Below are positions 7,141-13,539 of a DNA stretch of 13,539 nucleotides, one piece after another. The notes below the pieces were generated by a model, which made no database searches, was not told the origin of the DNA, and saw only the letters and a list, made by a program, of their open reading frames with translations. This stretch comes from Actinomycetes bacterium (GTDB taxonomy: Bacteria; Actinomycetota; Actinomycetes; Actinomycetales; Dermatophilaceae). Position 1 is the stretch's first letter. Each line of letters starts with the position of its first letter. The translations under genes were made by a program, and so were the position numbers. The DNA lies in contig JAEXXY010000315.1 of the NCBI GenBank assembly GCA_023451855.1, forward strand, positions 1 to 13,539, read 5' to 3'.

Positions 7141-8207
7141 TGAGCTCGGTGAGTGTCGTCATCCCCTGCTACCGCTACGGCCATTTCCTCGAGGCCGCGG
7201 TCAGCAGCGTCACCGACGACCAGCCCGGAGTCGACGTGCGGGTGCTCGTCATCGACGACGCGTCGCCGGACGACAGCGCGGACGTGGCGCGGCGCATCGC
7301 CTCCCGGCGTCCCGAGGTCGAGGTCGTGGTCCACGACACGAACCGCGGCAACATCGCCACCTTCAACGAGGGTCTGCTCGACTGGGCGGCTGGTGACTAC
7401 ACGCTGCTCATGTCCGCCGACGACCGCGCGACGCCGGGTGCGCTCGCCCGGGCCCGGGACCTCCTGGACGCCCACCCCGACGTCGGCTTCGTGTACGGCC
7501 GCGCGCTCTACGTCAGGGACGGGGCGGCGCTCCCCGTGCCGCGGACCCGGGTCCGCGGCTGGTCGGTGTGGTCCGGCCGACAGTGGCTGCACGAGCGCTT
7601 CCGGCAGGCCGAGAACCCCATCACCTCTCCCGAGATCATCGTGCGGACCTCCGTTCAGCAGCGCGTCGGCGGCTACGACCCGGGTCTGCCGAAGGCCGCC
7701 GACATGGAGATGTACATGCGGCTGGCCGCCCATGCTGACGTCGGCTTCATCAAGGGCGTCGACCAGGCGTTCTACCGCCTCCACGACGAGAACATGCACA
7801 CGGCGGTCACCTCGCTCATGGACCTCGTGCAGCGGCGCTCGGTGTTCGAGCTGGTCCTCGAGCGCTACGGCGACGCCGTGGGGGACGCGGGGCACGCATC
7901 GGCGCTAGTGCACCGGCAGCTGGCCCGCGAAGCCCTCTGGGCAGCGGGCCGCGTCCACGACGTCGGTCGGCTGCGCCGCACGGAGCTTGGTCGGCGCCTG
8001 ATGGGCGGCGGCTCGTCGGAGACCGGTGGGGACGTCGGCCCCCTCCTCGACTTCGCGCGGGACTGCTGGCCCGGCGTCACGCGGGTGCCGTTGTACCGGA
8101 CCTTGGCGGCGCGCAGCCGGTTGGGTCCGCGCGACCTGCAGTTCATGCTCAACCAGAAGGGCCAGTGGTGGCTGCGCCGCCGGTCCTGGAAGTACCGCGG
8201 GGTGTGA
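7140..8207 (+). CDS. Family 2 glycosyltransferase
   Basis: This is a 355-residue inverting-type glycosyltransferase with the GT-A fold. It shows the family start VSVVIPCYRYGHFL (4-17), the nucleotide-binding VLVIDDASPDD (35-45), NRGNIATFNEG (68-78), the metal-binding SADD (92-95) in place of a strict DxD, and KAADMEMYMRL (185-195) in the acceptor/base region. No transmembrane segment is evident, so it probably works on the cytoplasmic face of the membrane and adds one sugar to a lipid-linked or other acceptor. The donor cannot be predicted. The roughly 155 C-terminal residues are not recognised. ATG 7140 overlaps the previous stop by one base (TGATG); GTG 7137 is an alternative start. A 94-base gap follows. 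Confidence 0.92.
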   Translation: MSSVSVVIPCYRYGHFLEAAVSSVTDDQPGVDVRVLVIDDASPDDSADVARRIASRRPEVEVVVHDTNRGNIATFNEGLLDWAAGDYTLLMSADDRATPGALARARDLLDAHPDVGFVYGRALYVRDGAALPVPRTRVRGWSVWSGRQWLHERFRQAENPITSPEIIVRTSVQQRVGGYDPGLPKAADMEMYMRLAAHADVGFIKGVDQAFYRLHDENMHTAVTSLMDLVQRRSVFELVLERYGDAVGDAGHASALVHRQLAREALWAAGRVHDVGRLRRTELGRRLMGGGSSETGGDVGPLLDFARDCWPGVTRVPLYRTLAARSRLGPRDLQFMLNQKGQWWLRRRSWKYRGV

Positions 8208-8301
8208 TCGCGATGACCCACCCGCGACGGCGACGGCGACGGGGCGCGAGCGGCTGTGCTCGGCGAGCGCGCCCCATGACGAGGAAGGGTCGGTCGAGCT
8301 C

Positions 8302-9291
8302 ATGATCATCACTCAGACGCCACTACGGGTGGGCCTCGTCGGCGGCGGCACCGACCTGCCGGACTACTACCGGGAGCACGGCGGTCGGGTGCTCAACGCC
8401 GCCATCGACAAGTACGTCTTCGTTGTGGTGAAGCAGCGGTTCGACGACGACATCTACGTCAACTACTCGACGAAGGAGATCGTGTCGCGGGTCGAAGACC
8501 TCCAGCACGAGCTGGTGCGAGAAGCCTTGCACATGACCGGAGTTCGCGGTGGCGTGGAGATCACGACGCTGGCCGACATCCCCTCGGCCGGCTCCGGGCT
8601 GGGGTCCTCGTCGGCGGTCACGGTGGGGCTGCTCCAGGCACTCTTCACCTACCAGGGGCGCCAGCTCACGGCGGACGAGCTGGCCGACCGCGCCTGCGCG
8701 ATCGAGATCGACCGTTGCCGCAAGCCGATCGGCAAGCAGGACCAGTACGCGGCGGCGTTCGGTGGCATCTGCGACCTCGAGTTCGGCCCCGGCGACCGTG
8801 TGGCCGTCAACCGGCTCGCCCTCTCCGCCGACCGGCGTCGCAGGGTCCAGGACGAGCTGCTGCTCTTCTACACGGGGACGACGCGCCAGGCGAACGACAT
8901 CCTCGGGGAGCAGCGGGCCAACATCGCGAACAAACTGCCTCAGCTCGCGCAGCTGCGAGACCTGGCGCGCCAGGCCGCGGACGGACTGCGCGAGGGAGAC
9001 GTCGAGGCACTGGGGATCGCGCTCAACAAGAGCTGGGCTGCCAAACGCGAGCTCGCGAGCGGGGTCTCGACCAGCGAGATCGAGCAGGCCGTCGATGCGG
9101 CCGTCGGGGCCGGGGCCACGGGCGCCAAGGTGACCGGCGCCGGGGGAGGCGGCTTCCTGCTCGTCGTCTGTCCGCTCGAGCGGCAGCGCTCCGTCCGCGA
9201 GGCCCTCGCCCACATGCGGGAGCTGCCCATCAAGATCGATCCCCACGGCTCGCGCGTCATCTTCAACGTGCACCACGACATCTGGAGCTGA
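8302..9291 (+). CDS. GHMP-family sugar kinase, D-glycero-D-manno-heptose 7-phosphate kinase-like
   Basis: This 329-residue protein starts with MIITQTPLRVGLVGGGTDLP (1-20), the hallmark of HddA-type kinases and related fucokinase domains. The GHMP ATP-binding loop is AGSGLGSSSA (96-105). GKQDQYAAAFGG (144-155) carries the conserved Asp region, and the C-terminal GHMP motif is VTGAGGGGF (277-285). The family phosphorylates C1 of a sugar phosphate, or the free sugar, with ATP. Heptose 7-phosphate is the best-known substrate, on the way to GDP-heptose. The isomerase, phosphatase and nucleotidyltransferase of that route are not in the window, so the substrate stays open. ATG 8302 is fixed by the family start. 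Its ribosome site is unusual: GAGGAAGG sits 13 bases upstream, and a nine-codon frame from 8276 ends across the start codon. Confidence 0.9.
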   Translation: MIITQTPLRVGLVGGGTDLPDYYREHGGRVLNAAIDKYVFVVVKQRFDDDIYVNYSTKEIVSRVEDLQHELVREALHMTGVRGGVEITTLADIPSAGSGLGSSSAVTVGLLQALFTYQGRQLTADELADRACAIEIDRCRKPIGKQDQYAAAFGGICDLEFGPGDRVAVNRLALSADRRRRVQDELLLFYTGTTRQANDILGEQRANIANKLPQLAQLRDLARQAADGLREGDVEALGIALNKSWAAKRELASGVSTSEIEQAVDAAVGAGATGAKVTGAGGGGFLLVVCPLERQRSVREALAHMRELPIKIDPHGSRVIFNVHHDIWS

Positions 9292-9312
9292 CGGGCGTTT
9301 TTCCGAACTCGC

Positions 9313-9348
9313 CTGACGGCCAAGGATCCGGAGCTAGCCTGCTTGACA
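9313..9348 (+). promoter_or_regulatory. Probable sigma-A promoter giving a leaderless message for the dehydrogenase gene
   Basis: CTGACG (9313-9318) and TAGCCT (9335-9340), with a 16-base spacer, fit a sigma-A promoter (TTGACN, TANNNT). The -10 box ends seven bases before the A of ATG 9348, so transcription would begin at or next to the start codon. Consistent with this, no Shine-Dalgarno site lies at normal distance; the only GGAG (9330-9333) is 14 bases away. Leaderless genes are common in Actinobacteria. Confidence 0.55.
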
Positions 9349-10394
9349 TGACCACAGCCATGGGGATGGCGGTCGTGGGGGCAGGGTACTGGGGGCCGAA
9401 CCTGGTTCGGAATGCGATGGCGACGCCGTCGCTCCATCTGCGCTGGCTCTGCGACCTCGACGAGGATCGGGCGCGACGCGTCCTCGGGCCCTACTCGACC
9501 GTCGCGACCACGAGCTCCTACGACGCCGTCCTCAGCGACCCGGACGTGCGGGCCGTGGCCATCGCCACGCCGGCCGCCACCCACTTCCCCCTCGCGATGG
9601 CGGCCCTCGACGCCGGCAAGCATGTCCTCGTGGAGAAGCCTCTGACCTCGGCCCTCGACGAGGGGGAGAAGCTCGTCCAGGCTGCCGCGGACCGCGGCCT
9701 CGTCCTCATGTGCGACCACACGTACTGCTACACGTCCGCTGTGCAGGAGCTGCGACGGCTCGTGCACAGCGGCGAGGTGGGCGACGTGCAGTTCGTCGAC
9801 TCGGTGCGGATCAACCTCGGCCTCGTCCAGCCGGACGTGAACGTGCTGTGGGACCTCGCGCCGCATGACATCTCCATCCTGGACTACCTTCTGCCGCCAG
9901 GGGTTTCGGTCGTGGCCGTGGCGGCCCTCGGCTCCGACCCCATCGGGCACGGGCTGGCGTGCGTCGCCTACCTGACGCTCAAGCTGTCGACCGGGGCGTT
10001 GGCGCACGTGCACGTCAACTGGCTCAGCCCGGTGAAGATCCGCACGATGGTCATCGGTGGTTCGCACCGGACCGTCGTCTGGGACGACCTCAACCCGAGC
10101 CAACGGCTGTGCGTCTACGACCGGGGCGTCGAGAGGACGGGTTTCGAGGAGCTCGCGGCTGACGACAGGAAGCAGGTGCGGATCTCGTACCGGACGGGCG
10201 ACATGGTGGCGCCGGCCCTGCGCGAGCAGGAGGCGCTGCGGTCGATGGTCGCCGAGTTCGTCGCGTCCGTCACCGAGGGCCGGGCCCCGGCGACCGACGG
10301 GGCAGCCGGTCTTCGCGTCATGCGGATCCTGGAGGCCGCCGAGCGGAGCTTCCGGCTGGACGGGGCGTTCGTCGACGTGGGAGGGGTCGCATGA
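9348..10394 (+). CDS. Gfo/Idh/MocA-family NAD(P)-dependent sugar dehydrogenase
   Basis: This is a 348-residue cytoplasmic oxidoreductase. The N-terminal Rossmann domain (about 6-125) starts with AVVGAGYWGPNLVRN (8-22) and contains the family motif EKPL (96-99). The C-terminal alpha/beta domain carries WDLAPHDISILDYL (168-181), with H173 at the usual catalytic position. The GYWGPNLVRN subgroup is frequent in surface-polysaccharide clusters. Characterised relatives (WlbA/WbpB, GnnA) oxidise C3 of a UDP-N-acetyl sugar to provide the keto group for a DegT aminotransferase, which fits the two aminotransferases downstream. C3 oxidation here is an inference. The gene follows the kinase by 56 bases, appears to have its own promoter and leaderless start, and overlaps the epimerase by ATGA (10391-10394). 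ATG 9360 is a possible inner start. Confidence 0.93.
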   Translation: MTTAMGMAVVGAGYWGPNLVRNAMATPSLHLRWLCDLDEDRARRVLGPYSTVATTSSYDAVLSDPDVRAVAIATPAATHFPLAMAALDAGKHVLVEKPLTSALDEGEKLVQAAADRGLVLMCDHTYCYTSAVQELRRLVHSGEVGDVQFVDSVRINLGLVQPDVNVLWDLAPHDISILDYLLPPGVSVVAVAALGSDPIGHGLACVAYLTLKLSTGALAHVHVNWLSPVKIRTMVIGGSHRTVVWDDLNPSQRLCVYDRGVERTGFEELAADDRKQVRISYRTGDMVAPALREQEALRSMVAEFVASVTEGRAPATDGAAGLRVMRILEAAERSFRLDGAFVDVGGVA

Positions 10395-11353
10395 TCAGAG
10401 GCAGCGTCTGTCTGGTGACCGGCGGAGCGGGAACGATCGGTTCGACGATCGTCGACCAGCTCATCGCCGCCGGGGCCGCGGAGGTCCGCGTGCTCGACAA
10501 CTTCGTCCGGGGCCGCAAGGACAACCTCGCGCAGGCCCTGGCGTCCGGCCGCGTCCAGGTGGTGGAGGGCGACATCCGTGACCGGGCGACGGTGCGCGAC
10601 GTGTCCGAGGGCGTCGACGTGCTGTTCCACCAGGCCGCGATCCGCATCACCCAGTGCGCGCAGGAACCGCGACTGGCGCTGGAGGTGCTCGCCGACGGGA
10701 CGTTCAACGTGCTCGAGGCTGCGGTCGAGGCCAAGGTGCGCAAGATCGTGGCCGCGTCCTCGGCCTCGGTGTACGGACTCGCGCCGGAGTTCCCCACCAC
10801 CGAGGCGGCGGCCCCGTGGGACAACGACACCTTCTACGGCGCGGCCAAGGTCTTCAACGAGGGCATGCTCCGCAGCTTCCACGCGATGTACGGGCTCGAC
10901 TGCGTGGCCCTGCGCTACTTCAACGTGTACGGCCCGCGCATGGACATCCACGGGCTCTACACCGAGGTGCTCATCCGCTGGATGGAGCGGATCGAGGCGG
11001 GGGAGCCGCCCGTCATCCTCGGGGACGGTCGGCAGACGATGGACTTCGTCTTCACCACCGACATCGCCAGGGCCAACCTGCTGGCCGCCGAGTCCGACGC
11101 CACGGACGTGGCCCTCAACGTCGGCACCGGTGTCGAGACGAGCCTGTCGGGCCTGGCCGAGGCGCTGCTCGCGGCCATGGGGGCCGACCTCCATGTCGAG
11201 TTCGGTCCCGAGCGCGCCGTCAACGGCGTCACCCGCCGGCTGGCCTCCATCGACGCCGCGCAGCGGCAGATCGGCTGGCAGCCGAGCGTCGGGCTCGAGG
11301 AGGGCCTGCGGATGCTGGTCGACTGGTGGCGCGCGGAGCGCGAGCGCGCATGA
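10391..11353 (+). CDS. NAD-dependent nucleotide-sugar epimerase/dehydratase (extended SDR)
   Basis: This 320-residue protein has the extended short-chain dehydrogenase fold. The NAD-binding motif TGGAGTIGS (10-18) follows the first strand, and VLDNFVRGRKDNL (34-46) is the GalE-type second strand. The catalytic triad is S124, Y149 and K153 (SSASVYG at 123-129, YGAAK at 149-153), at the same numbers as I recall for E. coli GalE. RYFNVYGPR (175-183) is the substrate-side motif of UDP-hexose epimerases. It most resembles UDP-glucose or UDP-GlcNAc 4-epimerases, but dehydratase activity on a nucleotide sugar cannot be excluded by eye. ATGA overlaps at both ends (10391-10394 and 11350-11353) tie it translationally to the dehydrogenase and the aminotransferase, which argues for one pathway. 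Confidence 0.93.
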   Translation: MIRGSVCLVTGGAGTIGSTIVDQLIAAGAAEVRVLDNFVRGRKDNLAQALASGRVQVVEGDIRDRATVRDVSEGVDVLFHQAAIRITQCAQEPRLALEVLADGTFNVLEAAVEAKVRKIVAASSASVYGLAPEFPTTEAAAPWDNDTFYGAAKVFNEGMLRSFHAMYGLDCVALRYFNVYGPRMDIHGLYTEVLIRWMERIEAGEPPVILGDGRQTMDFVFTTDIARANLLAAESDATDVALNVGTGVETSLSGLAEALLAAMGADLHVEFGPERAVNGVTRRLASIDAAQRQIGWQPSVGLEEGLRMLVDWWRAERERA

Positions 11354-12486
11354 TCCCGGTGATGAAGCCCTGGCTCGGCGAGCGTGAGGCCCGCGCGGCC
11401 GCCGACGTGGTCCGCTCCGGCTGGGTCGCCCAGGGGCCCCGCGTGGCCGAGTTCGAGTCGCGCTTCGCCGCCAACGTGGGTGCCGAGTACGGCGTCGCCG
11501 TGTCGTCGTGCACCACGGCCCTGCACCTGGCGTTGCACGTGCTGGGGGTCGGCGCGGGCGACGAGGTCGTGGTGCCCTCCTTCTCGTTCATCGCGACCGC
11601 CAACTGCGCCCAGTACGTCGGGGCGCGCCCCGTCTTCGCCGACGTGGAGCACGACGGCAACCTCAGCGTGCGCACGGTGGAGCCGGTGCTGACCGATCGG
11701 ACCAGGGCCGTCATCGTCGTCCACCAGGGCGGCGTCCCGGCCGACGTCGAGCCGCTGCGCCGGCTGTGCGACGGCCGCGGCATCGCGCTGGTGGAGGACG
11801 CCGCCTGCGCTGCCGGCTCGCGCTACCGCGGCGCCCCGGTGGGGGCCGGGTCGCACCTGGCCGCCTGGTCCTTCCACCCGCGCAAGCTGCTGACGACCGG
11901 CGAGGGTGGGATGCTCACGACCACCGACGCCTCGATCGCCGAGCGCGCCCGACGCCTGCGCGAGCACGGCATGAACCTGAGCGCGGCCGCGCGTCACGCG
12001 AGCAGCCAGCCGGTCATCGAGAGCTACCTCGAAGTGGGGTTCAACTTCCGGATGACCGACATCCAGGCGGCTGTGGGACTGGTGCAGCTCGACAAGCTCG
12101 ACGCCATGGTGAGCAGGCGGCGCGAGCTCGCGGCACGCTACGCGTCGATGCTCGCCGACGTCCCCGGCGTGCGCCCGGTGCGCGATCCGGCCTGGGGGGA
12201 GACGAACTTCCAGTCCTTCTGGGTCGAGCTCGACGAGACCTACCCGCTGACCCGCAACGAGCTGCTCGCAGCCCTCGCCGCCGACGGCGTCTCCGCCCGG
12301 GCCGGCATCATGGCCGCACACCGACAGCCTGCGTACGCCGGCCACCCGCACGTCGCCCTGCCGGTGACCGAGCGCCTCACCGACAGCACCCTGATCCTGC
12401 CGCTCTTCCACACGATGCAGGAGCGCGAGCAGGCGGTCGTCGTCGACGTCGTCCGCCGGGCCGCGGGCCTGGTGCAGAGCGCATGA
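11350..12486 (+). CDS. DegT/DnrJ/EryC1-family PLP aminotransferase, first of two
   Basis: This 378-residue sugar aminotransferase uses pyridoxal phosphate to convert a keto nucleotide sugar to the amino sugar, usually with glutamate as donor. MIPVMKPWLGE (1-11) and SGWVAQGPRVAEFE (23-36) are typical of the perosamine/PglE/WbpE-like branch. SSCTTALHLAL (52-62) binds the phosphate, VEDAA (148-152) holds the Asp contacting the PLP ring (D150), and SFHPRK (174-179) carries the Schiff-base lysine K179. FNFRMTDIQAAVG is the conserved dimer/substrate segment. It starts in an ATGA overlap with the epimerase, so it is translationally coupled. Whether it acts at C3 or C4 cannot be decided by eye; the N-terminus leans toward the C4 group. 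Confidence 0.94.
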   Translation: MIPVMKPWLGEREARAAADVVRSGWVAQGPRVAEFESRFAANVGAEYGVAVSSCTTALHLALHVLGVGAGDEVVVPSFSFIATANCAQYVGARPVFADVEHDGNLSVRTVEPVLTDRTRAVIVVHQGGVPADVEPLRRLCDGRGIALVEDAACAAGSRYRGAPVGAGSHLAAWSFHPRKLLTTGEGGMLTTTDASIAERARRLREHGMNLSAAARHASSQPVIESYLEVGFNFRMTDIQAAVGLVQLDKLDAMVSRRRELAARYASMLADVPGVRPVRDPAWGETNFQSFWVELDETYPLTRNELLAALAADGVSARAGIMAAHRQPAYAGHPHVALPVTERLTDSTLILPLFHTMQEREQAVVVDVVRRAAGLVQSA

Positions 12487-12547
12487 CGCCGCGCGGCTGG
12501 CGGCCGGGAACCCGCGCTCTCCCGACCGTCGCCACGACGTCCCGCTG

Positions 12548-12554
12548 AGGAGGT
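12548..12554 (+). promoter_or_regulatory. Near-perfect Shine-Dalgarno site of the second aminotransferase
   Basis: AGGAGGT ends five bases before ATG 12560. It is the strongest ribosome site in the window and shows that the second aminotransferase is translated independently after a 73-base gap, unlike the coupled genes before it. Confidence 0.8.
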
Positions 12555-12559
12555 ATCCG

Positions 12560-13539
12560 ATGCAGACCATCCCGCTCGTCGACCTGTCGGTGCAGCACGC
12601 GCGCATCGCCGACGAGGTCACCGCCGGGTTCGGAGAGGTCCTCGACACGGGGGACTACGTCGGCGGCAAGGCAGTCGCCGCCTTCGAGCAGGAGTACGCC
12701 GAATTCGTCGGCGCCCGTGCCTGCGTCGGCGTCGCGAACGGCACGGACGCCCTGGAGATGGCGCTCCGGGCCGTCGGCGTGTCGGCCGGCGACGAGGTCC
12801 TCGTACCGGGCAACTCCTTCATCGCGACGGCCGAGGCCGTCGTGCGACTCGGGGCGCGGCCCGTCTTCGTCGACGTGGACGACGACGCCCTGCTGATGGA
12901 TCCCGCCGTCGCGGAGGCCGCGCTCACGGACCGGACTCGGGCCGCCGTCCCCGTGGACCTCTTCGGGCAGGTCGCGCCCTTCGAGCAGCTTGCGTCGTGC
13001 CTGGCCGACCGGAACGTCGCCATCGTCGAGGACGCCGCGCAGGCGCAGGGCGCGACCCGTCACGGGAGGTGCGCGGGCACCTTCGGAGCGGCGGCCGGCA
13101 CGAGCTTCTACCCCGGGAAGAACCTCGGGGCCTACGGTGACGCCGGGGCCGTCACCACCGACGACGACGAGCTGGCCGAGAGCGTGCGGCTCATGGGCGC
13201 CCACGGCAGCGCGGTGAAGTACGAGCACACGCACGTGGGCTTCAACTCCCGGCTCGACACGCTGCAGGCCGTGGTGCTCCGGGCCAAGCTGCGCCGGCTG
13301 CGCACGTGGAACGCCGAACGCCGCCAGGCGGCCGCCGTCTACGATGACCTGCTGTCCGACGTCCCGGGCGTGCGGCTGCCGGCCAGCCTCGCGGGCAACG
13401 AGCACGTCTGGCACCTCTACGTCGTCCGGGTCCCGCGACGGGACACGGTGCTGCAGGTCCTGCGGGACCGTGGAGTGGGCGCCGGCGTGCACTACCCGGT
13501 GCCGCTGCACCTGACCCCGGCCATGGCGCAGTTCGGACA
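12560..13539 (+). CDS. DegT/DnrJ/EryC1-family PLP aminotransferase, second of two (C-terminus outside window)
   Basis: The first 326 residues are present and the frame is open at the right edge; the family is usually about 370 long. IPLVDLSVQHARI (4-16) and DTGDYVGGKAVAAFE (29-43) are typical of the FdtB/EryC1 branch, whose members often aminate a 3-keto-6-deoxy sugar. VANGTDALEMAL (58-69) binds the phosphate, VEDAAQAQGA (156-165) carries D158, and FYPGKNLGAYGDAG (183-196) carries the Schiff-base lysine K187. The GDAG after the lysine is the usual active-site loop. It clearly differs from the preceding paralogue, so a second amino group or a second amino sugar is likely. It lies 73 bases downstream, with its own strong ribosome site. 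Confidence 0.93.
   Translation, partial: MQTIPLVDLSVQHARIADEVTAGFGEVLDTGDYVGGKAVAAFEQEYAEFVGARACVGVANGTDALEMALRAVGVSAGDEVLVPGNSFIATAEAVVRLGARPVFVDVDDDALLMDPAVAEAALTDRTRAAVPVDLFGQVAPFEQLASCLADRNVAIVEDAAQAQGATRHGRCAGTFGAAAGTSFYPGKNLGAYGDAGAVTTDDDELAESVRLMGAHGSAVKYEHTHVGFNSRLDTLQAVVLRAKLRRLRTWNAERRQAAAVYDDLLSDVPGVRLPASLAGNEHVWHLYVVRVPRRDTVLQVLRDRGVGAGVHYPVPLHLTPAMAQFG

Noticed and set aside
8225..8242. Three tandem CGACGG hexamers before the kinase gene
   Set aside because: It is too short to call a repeat element in GC-rich DNA; no regulator site is known to me with this pattern.
8715..9347. Upstream extension of the dehydrogenase frame to 8715
   Set aside because: The extra residues lie inside the kinase gene in another frame and are Arg/Ala-rich low complexity. 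The Rossmann motif starts right after ATG 9348.
9343..9348. Exact TTGACA hexamer as a -35 box
   Set aside because: It overlaps the dehydrogenase start codon, and no -10 box at proper spacing leads to a gene. It is taken as chance.
10654..11349. Upstream extension of the first aminotransferase frame
   Set aside because: It overlaps the epimerase in another frame and has no homology. The family N-terminus begins at ATG 11350.
12377..13510. Minus-strand open frame of 377 codons over the second aminotransferase
   Set aside because: It is a shadow of the plus-strand gene, which has complete PLP motifs and a near-perfect ribosome site.

Overview
The window comes from a high-GC Gram-positive actinobacterium. 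Coding third positions are almost all G or C, GTG starts occur, genes are packed with ATGA-type overlaps, and an rplY-pth pair lies in the order usual for Actinobacteria. The family could be something like Intrasporangiaceae or Nocardioidaceae, but the sequence does not settle this. No tRNA, rRNA, CRISPR array, transposase or phage gene is visible.

Region 1 (1-3556, minus strand) is one very long gene for a secreted modular protein that runs off the left edge. It has a signal peptide, a domain resembling the C-terminal part of the N,N-dimethylformamidase beta subunit, an Ig-like domain, and a tandem module of DUF4082 plus fibronectin type III present twice. No closed reading frame is listed here because its stop lies outside the window. 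The frame on the opposite strand (422-3604) is only its shadow.

Region 2 (3557-5537) starts with a 553-base divergent intergenic stretch holding a probable promoter and a structured leader. Next come ribosomal protein L25/Ctc (rplY) and peptidyl-tRNA hydrolase (pth). A strong hairpin lies between the two genes.

Region 3 (5684 to the right edge, all plus strand) is a glycan or nucleotide-sugar cluster. It holds an LpxA-like acyltransferase, a PglD/NeuD-like acyltransferase, a family 2 glycosyltransferase, a GHMP kinase of the heptose-7-phosphate kinase type, a Gfo/Idh/MocA dehydrogenase, an NAD-dependent epimerase, and two DegT/DnrJ/EryC1 aminotransferases, the second cut by the edge. The genes form at least two translationally coupled blocks (5684-8207 and 9348-12486). 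A probable promoter giving a leaderless message precedes the second block.

Together region 3 looks able to build and transfer an N-acylated amino sugar: oxidation of a sugar nucleotide, transamination, acylation, then glycosyl transfer. The most interesting points are two. First, an LpxA relative with most of its catalytic histidines sits beside a sugar dehydrogenase and aminotransferases, recalling the GnnA/GnnB/LpxA route to 3-amino lipid A, in what should be a bacterium without lipopolysaccharide. Second, the rplY leader carries a sequence resembling 5S rRNA loop E, the known binding site of L25.
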